A stretch of 64,000 nt of DNA from Bactericera cockerelli (Eukaryota > Arthropoda > Insecta > Hemiptera > Triozidae): positions 5,383,022-5,447,021 of the forward strand of contig CM044961.1 of NCBI GenBank assembly GCA_024516035.1, written 5' to 3'. Made by a program: the position numbers and the translations under genes. A model generated the notes under the pieces. That model was given only the letters and a program-made list of their open reading frames with translations. It did no database searches and was not told the DNA's origin. This document shows, in pieces, positions 42,967 through 53,854 of the stretch (position 1 is its first letter; the number at the start of each line of letters is the position of its first letter).

Positions 42967-43411
42967 GGACCGAATTATGAAACAGGATTAGATTACAATA
43001 TGCCTAATCGTAATTTAATTGTAATCTTGTAAGATTACAATATGCCTAGTGTCTGGCTAGGGGACGTTAAACAGGGAGAAGACCAGTGTCTCGCTAAGGG
43101 ACTATAAACTGAGAATGGACTAGCCAATCCTAACAAGCCAGGCTAGCTTGCAGTTTTCCAAGGGTTAATGGCTTATAAAGAAAAAGCCCAAGTTCTCACG
43201 ATGGTTGATCGCGCATACAAATATGTGGTTCAGAACGAGCCAACTTTTCTCTTAAGTTTGGCTGGAGACCATCACTCCCCCCAGCTGAAGCCAAGCTGGT
43301 TACAAAAACAACAATATGCCTACAACATGCCTTTTAGTGGGAACCTATCACAGCGGATTTATATTAGCTGTTAAGTGACAGTGGTTTGGATTTACAATGA
43401 TCTAATTATGT
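42967..43411. mobile_element. Harbinger-like MITE with nested repeat fragments
   Basis: Left end GGACCGAATTATGAAACAGG; the right part resumes at ATGCCTTTTAGTGGGAACC (43325) and reads GCTGTTAAGTGACAGTGG. Between lie degenerate 38-bp-array units (43055-43130, GGGACTATAAACTGAGAATG) and the GAGCCAACTTTT repeat (43185-43312), so at least two elements entered the MITE. CAATATGCC flanks the insertion (43007 and 43311), a possible target duplication. Confidence 0.6.
43185..43312 (+). repeat. Short dispersed repeat (GAGCCAACTTTT family)
   Basis: TGGTTGATCGCGCATACAAA, GTGGTTCAGAACGAGCCAAC, GGCTGGAGACCATCACTCC and GCCAAGCTGGTTACAAAAAC, ending (ACA)n. Confidence 0.65.
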
Positions 43412-43734
43412 AATATTTTTATATATAAAACTTTTACAACAACAACAAAAAATTAGGCACATACGAGTATAACGTAACACTGGATTTCTGTGAATTTTTT
43501 TACGATCCATATTTTCTCTCTATAGATAGGTTATTTTCCTTATGGCTGGGTAAATTTACCCTGGAAATTCTTCTCCTATATGCAGGCTCCACTGAATAAG
43601 GTATTGCAATTTGTATGCCAGTGTGTAATTCAATCTTGACAGTATGGACGAGAGCTAAAGGAAAACAAGAAACACAATATTCACCCCAATTTAACAATTT
43701 CTCGAGTCACTACTCCGTATTATAACCCACCCCT

Positions 43735-44395
43735 CCTCCCCCTCTCCCTCTCTTTTGCCTTGTCTTCTAATTCCCCTTCCCCCCTTTCCTTTGCCCTTTC
43801 TTCTAATTCCCATTCCCCTTCCTCCTCTCCTTTGCCTTGTCTTCTCATTCCCCCTCCCCCCTTTCCTTTGTCTTGTCTTCTAATTTGACATCCCCCCTTT
43901 CCTTTCCTTTGTCTTCTAATTTGACATCCCCCCCCCCTCTTCTTTGCCTTGTCTACTATTTCCCTCTTCTCCTTCCTCTACCTGTCTACTAATCCCCCCC
44001 CCAGGTCACCTGTGAGCATACCAATAGCGATACTCTCTCTCTATCCCTCCCTCACTCTTTTTCTCACCCTCTCCCCCCTCTCCTTCTCTATCTTTCCCTC
44101 TTTTTCTCTCCTTATCCCTTTCTATGTCTCCCTCCCTCCCTCTCTCTTACTCTCCCTCTCTCCCTCTACTCTTTTTTCTCCCTCACCCCCCTCCCTCTCT
44201 CCTGTTTTTCTCTCTTTGTCCCTCTCTATGTCTCCCTCCCTCTCTCTTACTCTCCCTCTCCCCCCTCTCTCTCCCCTCTTTTTCTCTCCCTCTCCCTCCC
44301 CTCTCGCTCTCCTCTTTTTCTTTCTTTGTCTCTCTCTATGTCCCCTCCCTTCCTCTGCAAACTCTCCATCTCTCTTATTCCATTCGTGTGGAGGA
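43735..44395. repeat. CT-rich low-complexity tract
   Basis: 43735-43940 repeats CCTTTCCTTTG...TCTTCTAATT at about 55-65 bp; 43940-44395 is looser CTC/CCCTCT. Ser/Pro/Leu frames (153 and 117 codons) are artefacts. Confidence 0.75.
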
Positions 44396-44930
44396 ATTTT
44401 CCCTAAATAAAGTACAAAGTATCAACAAAATTTCCGTCGTGTCTGAAAACAGTATGAGATTCCACAAACTGAATTAGAAAAATAAATAATATATGATGCG
44501 TACAGGATTATATTCCTCAGTCGACGTCTAATGCAGCAAAATTGTGCACAAGGTATGCGAAATCCCAGGTTCTGTTTTTAGCAAAATTTTACAGAAGAAG
44601 CACACTTTTTCAAATTCAGATGTAAAATTAATCCGGTAAAAAAAATACCATTAAAAAAAACACATGGATGCGACGGGAATGCTTAAAAAAGATGCAAAAT
44701 TAAATAAACAAACTATCAGATTAAAGAACACGGCATAATGTACTGTTCTTTCCAACATTCTTTTTTTAACTTCTTGAAATAAATAAAATTGTATATCTTG
44801 TAGAAAAACAAGACTTGAAGAAAAATGCATAGACTATTATTTACTTACACTCTGCCGGCTGTCTCTTTCTTTGTATAGGCGTTCTTCACACCTCGGCCGA
44901 GGTGTTTGATTAAAAGGAAAATGCATAGAC
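44396..44930. other. No gene seen; AT-rich
   Basis: A palindrome CACCTCGGCCGAGGTG lies at 44889-44904. It is the end of a repeat also seen near 33930 (CCTCGGCCGAG). Nothing else. Confidence 0.45.
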
Positions 44931-45238
44931 TCAGTGGTTAACCACTCGTTTGCCATGTGGAAGGTCCCGGGTTCGATCCCCTGTGCCGTCAAAAATTTGT
45001 ATTCTTCATTTGGTTACAATTGTTCGTAAAGGCTCGTGTTGACCCAGCACCTAATTGGGAAGTATTGTGTCACTTCTCGCCCATCAGAGGGGAGGCATAC
45101 TACGTGTGACTTGTGACATATCAAATCCAATGATTTTGTGGGGCTGATTACGAATTTGACATCAATTTTTAGCTAACTGTTACCTTTGGGTCACCAGTGG
45201 CTTTTGGTCCTGTTCCCATTCCTAATATGATAAGGAAA
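44931..45238 (+). mobile_element. tRNA-headed SINE sharing its 3' part with the 9791 element
   Basis: Head TCAGTGGTTAACCACTCG with box B GGGTTCGATCCCC. From about 45113 (GTGACATATCAAATCCAATG, GCTGATTACGAATTTGACAT) to GGATAAGG-like GATAAGGAAAGTCGTGTGAT it matches 10257-10380. Either a chimera or a SINE using the 3' end of a longer element. Confidence 0.6.
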
Positions 45239-45412
45239 GTCGTGTGATGTTTACACCAGCCTTTTTAAGCACCTGTCACAGAGATAGCGTTCCTTTCTTA
45301 GCGATAAGAGTCTTAAGAGGTTAATACAAACTGATGCTTGATGTAAGAGGATTGAGAAGTGTCCTTCAGACTGAGATTGGAGGGGGAGGAAGAGGTAATA
45401 AAAGAGGGAGAA

Positions 45413-45556
45413 ATATTGTATAGAAATATATTTTTATTTCTAATATGTAGAAATATATTTTTATTTCTAATAAATAAGTATAAGTATAAGTAGTATAAGT
45501 ATAGAAATATATTTTTATTTCTAATAAATAGAAATATATTTATATTTCTAATATGT
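45413..45556. repeat. AT-rich tandem repeat GAAATATATTTTTATTTCTA
   Basis: Four copies of a near-palindromic ~26-bp unit (GAAATATATTT/ATTTC) with AATAAATA or ATATGTA linkers and a short (AAGTAT)n insert. Confidence 0.7.
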
Positions 45557-45582
45557 AATGAGAATGAAGAGGGTAAAAGGAA

Positions 45583-45770
45583 AAGTTTGGGTGGAAGAGA
45601 TTGCCATAGGCAATAACCCCGCCCTTTAGTTAGGACATATGTATATATTTTGTTTTTTTTTTCTTGTTTATATTATTAATATTGTCAATTTTTATATTTA
45701 ATTTTTACCATTATTTGTCTGTATATAATATGTTTTACTAATAAAGAGTTTCTAAATAAATAAATAAATA
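45583..45770 (+). mobile_element. Retroposon 3' end (AATAAA family)
   Basis: GTTTGGGTGGAAGAGATTGC, AACCCCGCCCTTTAGTTAGG, GTATATAATATGTTTTACTA, AATAAAG and (AAAT)n tail. Longest clean copy of the unit at 13374. Confidence 0.65.
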
Positions 45771-45838
45771 GGTAAATAAAGGTAATAAAAATACAAGGAA
45801 ATCCTAAAAGAAAACTATTCTTCTTTCTTCGGGGATTC

Positions 45839-45897
45839 GGGGAGTGGCTTTTGGTCCCATTCCCATTCCTAGTAGGATAAGGAAAGTCGTGTGATGT
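45839..45897 (+). repeat. End fragment of the 9791 element family
   Basis: GTGGCTTTTGGTCCCATTCC ... GGATAAGGAAAGTCGTGTG, matching the last ~55 bp of the unit at 44931. Confidence 0.55.
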
Positions 45898-45937
45898 TTA
45901 TTGACTTGTTTCTTTAGTTGTATCTAATTTCATGTAC

Positions 45938-46318
45938 CAACTAATTTTTCCCAAAATATTTTAGAAAAAATCCCGAACAAAATTTTAGTGAATCTATAAC
46001 ATTGATTGATGTTAACATAACTGTCAACTCCAATGTACTTGAAAATGGGAGAGTTTCAATTTTCAAGTACATTGGAAGAGATATTTTATCAGTAGTTAAA
46101 TAAAACGTTAAGCAATTGATGTACCTACCAACTAATTTTTCTCAAAATATTTTAGAAAAAATCTCGAACAAAATTTGAGTGAATCTATATCATTGATTGA
46201 TGTTAACATAAATGTTAACTCCAATGTACTTGAAAATGGGAGAGTTCCCATTTTCAAGTACATTGGAAGAGATATTTTATCTGTAGTTAAATAAAACGTT
46301 ATGCAATGTGCATTCTTA
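45938..46318. repeat. 191-bp tandem duplication containing hairpins
   Basis: CCAACTAATTTTTC and ACTCCAATGTACTTGAAAAT recur exactly 191 bp apart (45937/46128 and 46028/46219). Each unit contains a hairpin whose arm TCCAATGTACTTGAAAATGG pairs with CATTTTCAAGTACATTGGA or a close variant. The copies differ at few positions, so the duplication is recent. Confidence 0.8.
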
Positions 46319-46682
46319 ACATAAAAAATGTCATTGCATGATGTTCACATAAAAAAAGATAACTTGGAAAATGAAACCACAAAATTGCTGTTAATTATGT
46401 TGCCATACCTTACTCCTAGAATATGGCTCCTATCATTATAATTTAGCAAGTATACCTATAACCTGCCCTAATTGAAATAGTTTGACCTTTACAAAGGTCA
46501 GTAGAACTTTGATGTTGGCTTGAAAAAATAAAAATACCACAGCTCTCTCTCGATCTCTCCATTTATAGAAGAAAAAATATCATCTACCTTTTTTTCAACT
46601 TTCTCTCCTCTCTCTTTCATTACAGGAAAAGAGTGCCAAAAATGCTAACGCACTCAGGACCCTACTGACACTTTGTGATTAA

Positions 46683-47680
46683 CCCGTGAGTACACGCACA
46701 TAGGGAAAAATTCTCACACGCTCGGCAAAAACGCTAGAACTTGATCAATATTGGTCCTAACCTGTAGGGACCTGGAGTAGCTGTTGATAATATGTTTATC
46801 TAGATGTATCCACAGTCCTTTGAGCTATTTTCAATTTCTGTTGCCCGTGACGTGGCGAAAAGTTCAGATCGGTCTGAAATGTGAGAATTTTTTTCATCGC
46901 GCGTGTACAGACGTAACTTTTTTTTTGAGAGTTTTTTTTTTTTCTGTTACTAACTGTTTAGTTTAATTTAATTAAATATTTATAATAATTAGTTTTAATA
47001 ATTAATTAATATAATAATAACAATTGTTTTAAATGAAAAAAAATATATTTTTTAAAGAAAATTATTGTGTTTACCTACCTAATTCGTGATTGATCACTAT
47101 TGTTATAATAATTATTATAATGATTTTTAACTAACAAAATAGAAATTTTTAACTAACATTAATAAAATTTATTTGTAATAATATTAGGTATTTAGGTACC
47201 TCCCTACACTTTTTCTTGCTAGATACTGAAATAATTAGTATTCTTTGTATTCTTTCTCCACCTATTATAATGGGTACCTACCTACCTACCTACCTCCTGG
47301 TATAATCTAAGTACATTTATATTTTTATCGTTTCTGTTTTTAGCTTTTAGAAGTACCTAAACAAATATAATAACATAATATTCTTGATTATAAGATATAT
47401 ACTGTGAATTGCCCTAAAAACTTATGTCAGTATGGCTAACGATGAACAAATTTTGGAAAATAAGAAAAATGTCAAATCAGGGGTTCGAAGTGCAACCATT
47501 TGGAAAAAAAGTTGCTCAAACTACTTTAAATATAGTTTAAATACATTAGTCAACTTAATCTATCTTAAAAATATTACATAATTCTTCAAGCAGAACGAAA
47601 TACAAAGCAAAACCAGGTGTGAGAATTTTTTTCATCGCGCGTGTACAGACGTTCGGATTTTTAACGCGTGTACTCACAGG
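46683..47680. mobile_element. piggyBac-like non-autonomous element (998 bp, TTAA ends)
   Basis: TTAA at 46679-46682 and 47681-47684 flank inverted ends CCCGTGAGTACACGC and GCGTGTACTCACAGG (one mismatch in the first 15). TTAA duplication plus CCY-starting ends is the piggyBac pattern. A ~34-bp phrase starting TGTGAGAATTTTTTTCATCG occurs as a direct repeat at 46880 and 47620. The first inverted copy of it lies beside the left end (46708, AAAAATTCTCACACG). The interior is AT-rich with no transposase, so it needs one in trans. Confidence 0.75.
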
Positions 47681-47684
47681 TTAA

Positions 47685-48111
47685 AAAGAAAAGATCACCA
47701 CCACCCTTGATCATGCTTTATCCATGCTTTGTTTACTATTACATAATCATACTTTTTCATTGTACCTATATAAAAATTGTAAATAAAGTTTGATGAAAAT
47801 TGTTTGTATATTTTGAATTGATATAAATATATGGGAGGGCAAATGTCTTTATAATACTCTGCCCGATACAAATAAGTTATTACACAGGGACAACTTCAAG
47901 ACCCAGACCAGTGATCTCTTGCTGGAAATATCGTCATATACCAAACTTGAATACTATCAGCATTGATCAAATGACCAAACATAAAAAAGGAAAAACAACA
48001 GTAAAAATGTGTTCAGTAATTTATTATTTTTCTTATTATTGTATTTATTGTATTGTTCTGTCCATTGAAATGCCTTCATGGAGAAAATACCAAATAAAAG
48101 TTATTCTTATT
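47685..48111. other. No gene seen
   Basis: AT-rich. The open frame 47911-48273 owes its length to the 27-bp array beyond 48112. Confidence 0.45.
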
Positions 48112-48384
48112 AAAAGCAGAGGAGACTTATATTGTGATAAAAGCAAAGGAGACTTATATTGTGATAAAAGCAAAGGAGACTTATATTATGATAAAAGCAA
48201 AGGAGACTTATATTGTGATAAAAGCAAAGGAGACTTATATTATGATAAAAAGCAAAGGAGACATATATTGTGATAAAAGCAAAGGATACTTATATTGTGA
48301 TAAAAATAAAGGAGAATTATATTGTGATAAAAGCAAAGGAGACTTAAATTGTGATAAAAGCAAAGGAGACTTAAATTGTGAACA
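48112..48384. repeat. 27-bp minisatellite, ~10 units
   Basis: Unit AAAAGCAAAGGAGACTTATA plus TTGTGAT. The period is a multiple of three, so frames stay open and read a 9-residue repeat (KSKGDLYCD). One unit has an extra A that shifts the frame. Not evidence of a protein. Confidence 0.85.
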
Positions 48385-48514
48385 CCCGGTATTGACCTGT
48401 GCCTCAAGTGTCTTTACCATAACCTCATGATTCCTGTAGAGTCAATATTTTCTTTTCATACCAGGAAACATGGCGCCTTTATGCGTGACAGAAATTGATG
48501 AGCTGATTAAAAAG

Positions 48515-49090
48515 GCTTTCTCTCTGAGCTCTCCTTTCCTCCCCTAACACCTCTCTCTCTCTCTACCCCCACACCTTTTCTCCTTTCTCCTCTCTTCTCT
48601 TATTCTCCTCTTCCCTCCTCTCTCCCCTCCTATATTCCCCTTCTTTTCTCCTCTCTCTCTCTTTCTCTCTTATTATTCTCTTCCCTCTTCCCTCTTCTCT
48701 CCCCTCATCTCTCTCCCCTTTTTTCTCCACTCTCTTTCTCTTATTCTCTCTCCTTCTCTTTTAATCTCTCTTTCTCCTCTCTCTCTCTCCATCCCTGAGA
48801 CTCCCCCCCTTTTCTTCTTTCCTCTCTCTCTCCTCTTATTCTCCTCTTCACTCCTCTCTCCCCCTTCTTTTCTCCTCTCTCTCTCTTATTCTCCTCTCTT
48901 TTCTTATTATCCCCTTCCCTCCTCCCTCCTCTCATCTCTCTCCCTTCTTTTCTCCTCTCTCTTTCTCTTATTCTCTATCCTTCTCTTTTAATCTCTCTCT
49001 CTCTCTTTCTCCTCTCTCTCTTTTTCTTTCCCCTCTTTTTCTCATCTCCTCTCTCTCTCTCTCTCCTTTTGTCCCCTCTCATCTCTTCCA
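48515..49090. repeat. CT-rich low-complexity tract
   Basis: Loose repeats of TCTCTCTCC, TTATTCTC and CCCTTCTTTTCTCCTCTCTC; spacing of the last phrase is ~90-150 bp. No gene. Confidence 0.75.
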
Positions 49091-49445
49091 CCATTAATTT
49101 TCTCTTCTTCTTTTCAATATTGTTTCCAATTTTGTATACTAATTTGTAATTATCTTTTAAATTTGTATGTCCTTACTAATATAGTGTTTTATAGTATAGT
49201 GTTTAATAATAGTAATAATAATAATAAAGCAAGGACTTCTAATTCACCCAGTACATGATATGTTTCCTTGTTCCCTACATACGTGAACCACTTCGTTACC
49301 GGAGACAGGTAGGAAGGGGGCAGGGAATTTTTTAATGCACCCCAGCTGTCAGTTTTACCCCGCTTCCTCGTACATATGACATGCATTTTCAATTAAGCAA
49401 TTACCAGGTCTGAAGAGGATGTTGTTCATACGAAACATATTGAGC
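49091..49445. other. No gene seen
   Basis: AT-rich then mixed; (AAT)n at 49207-49226. Confidence 0.4.
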
Positions 49446-49985
49446 AGGGGCAACTCTGACCTTGAAATTAGCCATGGAAAAATAATAGGTCACGTAGGTA
49501 AGGTAGGTCAATTACTAAAGTTGTTAGTACAATCGAACCTAGATAATAGATCTTCAGGGCAACTCTTGAAATTAGCCATGGAAAAATAATGGAAATTTTT
49601 TTGTAGGTAAGGTAGGTCAATCACTAAAATTATTGGTACAGTCGAACCTGGATGGATTGAGCAGTATTCAAGGGCAACTCTTGTAACTAGCCAGAGAAAA
49701 ATAATGGAATATTTTTTTGTAGGTCACGTAGGTAAGGTAGGTCAATCACTAAAGTTATTGGTACAGTCGAATCTAGATAGATTGAGCAGACTTCAGGGGC
49801 AACTCTTGAAATTAGTCAGGGAAAAATAATGGAATTTTTTTTTGTAGGTCACGTAGGTAAGGTAGGTCAATCACTAAAGTTATTGGTACAGTCGAACCTG
49901 GAAATATTGAGCAGTCTTCAGGGGTAACTCTTGAAATTAGCCAAATAATGGAACGTTTTTTTGTAGCTCATTTAGGTAAGTGTGA
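49446..49985. repeat. Tandem repeat, ~111-125 bp, ~5 copies
   Basis: GGGCAACTCTTGAAATTAGCC-type starts at 49446, 49558, 49672, 49797 and 49921. Each unit also has GTAGGTAAGGTAGGTCAAT and TACAGTCGAACCTGG. The last phrase is a pogo/Tigger-like end, so the array probably grew from DNA containing such an end. Confidence 0.75.
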
Positions 49986-50076
49986 ATTGACTGAAGTTTC
50001 ATCTGAAACCTTGCAACCGGCTCACAAAATACTAATAAATACATCACGTACTTACCTTCGTTTTTTTTTAATGGTA

Positions 50077-50162
50077 CAGTTGAACCTGGGTATAAGAGAA
50101 CTCAAGTGACTGGTAATTTTTTCTCTTATATCCAGGTTTCTCTTATATCTATAGGTTTGGCT
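50077..50162. mobile_element. Pogo/Tigger-like MITE fragment
   Basis: GTACAGTTGAACCTGGGTAT followed by TCTCTTATATCCAGGTTTCT, an inverted repeat; compare 32752-32852. Confidence 0.5.
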
Positions 50163-50852
50163 GCATAATGTATATCAATCTGATTTAAAAATAATGGAAC
50201 ATTTTTGGTAGATCATGTAGGTAGGTCATCACTAAATTTATTGGTATATTTCAAAAACAATCTGATGAAAAAATAATGGAACATTTTTTGTAGGTCATGT
50301 AAACTGATCTCATAACTTACTAGTAAATTCAGATTAGGCTATTGTCCAACCAACAGACCGTCCTTATAAACACTCTTATATACATACATAATAAATTATT
50401 TATTAGATAGGTAAGTTACCAGAAAAAAATGTCACCAATTTTGATTTTTATTTTGCTTTTCCAATAGACCATACAGACCAATAAAACTGTTCATCCATGT
50501 TAACCGACAAACTACGCAAATTTTTCCCGTGCGGAAATTTTTGGCAATGATTTTCACGAGCTGTAATTCTATGAGACCCGCTGCTTGTTTAGCGCCTAAT
50601 CATACATAGAATATATATATATAGGTTTATATATAATCATATATAATTAAAATTTCTCATTTAATAATATTTTGAACGGTCTAAACAATAAACTAAGTCG
50701 ACCTTCGTACGGATTTGTCTAAAAATACATTTCTGAAGAAGACAATATATATTATAGCTTTGTTTTGGCTAGCTGTACTCAATGTGTTCGCTGTTGACTC
50801 ATATTTTGTTGTTGTTGTTTTTTTTTCCTTCTTACTTTCCTTTTTTTTACTT
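50163..50852. other. No gene seen; AT-rich
   Basis: Decayed single phrases of the 49446 array (ATAATGGAACATTTTT near 50202 and 50271), otherwise unique AT-rich DNA. Confidence 0.45.
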
Positions 50853-50859
50853 TCCTTAT

Positions 50860-51000
50860 CCTATTATAAGGAAAGTATTGTATTCGTCGAAAATTTGACC
50901 CACCCAGTTTTTCACATTCTAGACAATCATCGCCTCCGGATACCAAAAAAGTTGTTTTCGGCCATTGGTCCGTGCGTCCGTCTGTCTATGTTTAACACCG
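50860..51000 (+). repeat. Left part of the 9791 element family
   Basis: CTTTCCTTATCCTATTATAA with GGAAAGTATTGTATTCGTCG (a hairpin end), then GGCCATTGGTCCGTGCGTCC and GTCTGTCTATG. Confidence 0.55.
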
Positions 51001-51039
51001 ATTCAACTGCATATTCATATATGACGGATTCTATTCCTA

Positions 51040-51322
51040 GAACTCACAAGCCAGCTACACAAATTAACCTCACGCAGCCTGAGTGGAGCGGAATAGTCGC
51101 CATTACGAGGGTTCGATTTGAATAGTCACCCATCAAGTCGTAGCCTCGCTGAACGTGTATATGCAGTCCATCCCCGGCCCCACTCAGGCAGCGTAAGTTT
51201 AACCTGAGCAGCAGGTTTGTGAGTTTCGAGCGAATGGCAGGTAAAACTCCCATAATGGAAGGTGAAACTCCATAGCGATATGACCATATAGTTGAAAGCG
51301 ACATTAAACCCCCAAAAAAACA
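51040..51322. mobile_element. Two 5S-SINE body fragments in inverted orientation
   Basis: 51045-51165 reads on the - strand (AACTCACAAGCCAGCTACAC, AACCTCACGCAGCCTGAGTG) and runs into the 5S-head side. 51170-51322 reads on the + strand (CCCCGGCCCCACTCAGGCAG, GCAGGTTTGTGAGTTTCGAG, TGAAAGCGACATTAAACCCC, A-rich end). They abut head to head, forming an imperfect palindrome. Confidence 0.65.
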
Positions 51323-53042
51323 AAAACAAATGATAGTCTCAAACTGTGGAACGTGCACCTCTACTGATAGTACTTGGGCCCATTTCTGGTAGTACGTGAA
51401 TATTTTTTTTCAACTACAGTCTACAAATATCTTGAAATAAATTATATGTTATATAAAAAAAACGTCCGAGAAATTTGAAAAAAAAATTGAAATCGAAGCA
51501 AAAAATTATTATTATTCTTTACAAAAACGAACACAAAACTTCTGATTTCTAATATTAGATATTTTACAGAAGTAATAAAAATTTAGTTATCAAAAATAGT
51601 AGGAGTTATCAAAAATATGTAGGAGATTTACTTTGTAATTGCCCTATTCTCGGACATTAAGTTAAAAAAATGTACACAACTACACACAAATAGTTTAAAA
51701 AATAAACAAATTATTCATTAGTAAAGGCAGAAAGATTGCGAACTGACTCAAAATGTCGTTTAAGCATGCACACTTCACATAGCAGACTTAAAAGTAGGAA
51801 TTATACTCATCATCACACACGCCATTAGCACATACTTGGTTATTTATTTAAAGTGAACATTAGGTTTAATTTCTACTGCTAATAATTAATTTTCAGTTTA
51901 AAGTGCCTACCCATTAGTGAATTTGATTTAGGCGAAATAAATAAAAGTTAACTGTGTTAACACTTACGTGATATCACAACACTCAACTCGCTTACTAATC
52001 CACGCTCAAACTAAGAAATTATCGAATAATTACTGTAACCAACTGCCTGTGTAACCAACCAGAGTTAAGTGTCTGAATTAATACGTAAGCGTTTACGGGG
52101 CACAATTACCTAATAATAATAATAAAATACATGCGAATGGTAACCATGAAACAACCATGTAAATTTCTACGAAGATGAATTATGAAAAAATTGACCTCTA
52201 ATTTTTACTCTTCACCTGTTGCTTGAATATCTCAAGAATAATAATAAAATAATAATCATTATTTATTTTTTATTTCTTTTTAGAGGACCCATCCTAAGCC
52301 ATCATCTTTTTTTTTTTTTTGGCTTCTAAGATTATGATTTATTTAATGGCCCATCATTATGAAGAGTCAAAAGAGTCCGCAATTTGAGAACCGCTCGTTT
52401 TGAATAATTAATGCCCTGATAAACATACACAATCAAAACCACTTGGCTCCGGCCATTAGTGTATCTTTTCATGGGCTTACAAAATATTCGAAATATTGCG
52501 GAACAAAATATTTCAAACGATTATCTATTTAATGGCCTATCATTATGAGCAGATAGATCCCCACTGTGATAACAACAATCACAATCACAACAAAAATTAA
52601 AAAATACACTGTCCAAATTATGGACACAGTACTCCCTCGTGATTTTTTCACATTTTATACAGATGTAATTTTGAGATTTTATACTAAATCACCTGACCTG
52701 TATCTCCAAAACAAATTAACCAATTTTCTTCAAATTTGTTTTTTTTATGTGAGAATACCGTTTTCCCTACATTCTAGATTCTACAAAAAAATCTGTGTCG
52801 CCAATCGTAGACCTTATTTTTGCACTTTTTTGTCCGACATTTGGGATTTTCATATCAGAGCTAAATCATATTTTACTTTAAACAATAATGCGCATTAACA
52901 TCCAAAATTTTATTAAAATCGGGTGTATCGTTAACGAGATATTTGCGTATAAGTAAAAAGTTAGTGGTCAGGCGCATGGTCAAAAACGCTAGTGCGAAGT
53001 TGATTAATTTAAAATGGGAACATCACATACAATATGTCTCCA
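51323..53042. other. No gene; contains an S1 fragment
   Basis: 51955-52016 (TGTGTTAACACTTACGTGAT, ATCACAACACTCAACTCGCT) is the tail half of an inverted S1 SINE. The rest is AT-rich. The 110-codon frame 52566-52898 is not recognised and is Phe/Thr-rich. Confidence 0.45.
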
Positions 53043-53049
53043 GCTACAC

Positions 53050-53051
<2 letters not shown>

Positions 53052-53080
<29 letters not shown>

Positions 53081-53328
53081 GTGGGGTTTAACGTCGCTTT
53101 CAACTGCCATGGTCATATCACGACGGGGGTTTTACCCTCCATTCGCAGGAAACTCACAAACCTGTTACTCACATTGACCTCACCCAGCCTGAGTGGGGCC
53201 GGGAAAAGCCAGCGTCACGAGAATTAGAATTTGAATGGTCACCCATCCAAGTCTTAACCTCGCTGGATGTCGCTTAACTTCGGTGTTCTGAAGGGAACCG
53301 GTGTATTCAACATGCCATCGACGCTGGC
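53052..53328 (-). mobile_element. 5S-rRNA-derived SINE with poly(A) and target duplication
   Basis: Read on the - strand: a 5S-like head (GCCAGCGTCGATGGCATGTT, ACACCGGTTCCCTTCAGAAC, CGAAGTTAAGCGACATCCAG), then the common body (GGCTTTTCCCGGCCCCACTC, GAGTTTCCTGCGAATGGAGG, GTTGAAAGCGACGTTAAACC) and ~27 A's (53052-53078). GCTACACTCTT at 53043-53053 and 53330-53340 is an 11-bp target duplication. The head keeps the internal Pol III control region. Nearly identical to 53855-54120, so young. Confidence 0.9.
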
Positions 53329-53400
53329 TGCTACACTCTTTATTTACTACCTTAAGCAAACATTCTTCTCACTCATGCTTTCCTCTTTGCTCCATAGAAA

Positions 53401-53854
53401 GTAGCAACTTCTGGCTTGGACTGACTTACTAATACCACCCACTAGCAACTTCTGGCTTGAACTGACTTACTAATACCACCCACTAGCAACTTCTGGCTTG
53501 GACTGACTTACTAATACCACCCACTAGCAACTTCTGGCTTGAACTGACTTACTAATACCACCCACTAGCAACTTCTGGCTTGGACTGACTTACTAATACC
53601 ACCCACTAGCAACTTCTGGCTTGAACTGACTTACTAATACCACCCACTAGCAACTTCTGGCTTGGACTGACTTACTAATACCACCCACTAGCAACTTCTG
53701 GCTTAGACTGACTATCTAATACCACCCACTAGCAACTCCTGGCTTGGACTGACTTACTAATAGCACCCACTAGCAACTTCTGGCTTGGACTAACTCACTA
53801 ATAGCACCCACTAGCAACTTCTGACTTGGACTAACTCACTAATACCACCCACTA
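53401..53854. repeat. 41-bp minisatellite, ~11 units
   Basis: Unit ACTAGCAACTTCTGGCTTGG plus ACTGACTTACTAATACCACCC. The first eight alternate CTTGGACTG and CTTGAACTG, suggesting spread as 82-bp dimers; later units vary more. It continues at 54121-54205 after the SINE. Confidence 0.9.

Noticed and set aside
43949..44477. Ser/Pro/Leu frames of 117-153 codons
   Set aside because: CT-rich low complexity with no domain or signal.
47911..48430. Lys/Asp/Tyr-rich repeat protein over the 27-bp array
   Set aside because: Same period artefact; a single extra A breaks the frame and moves the open reading into another frame.
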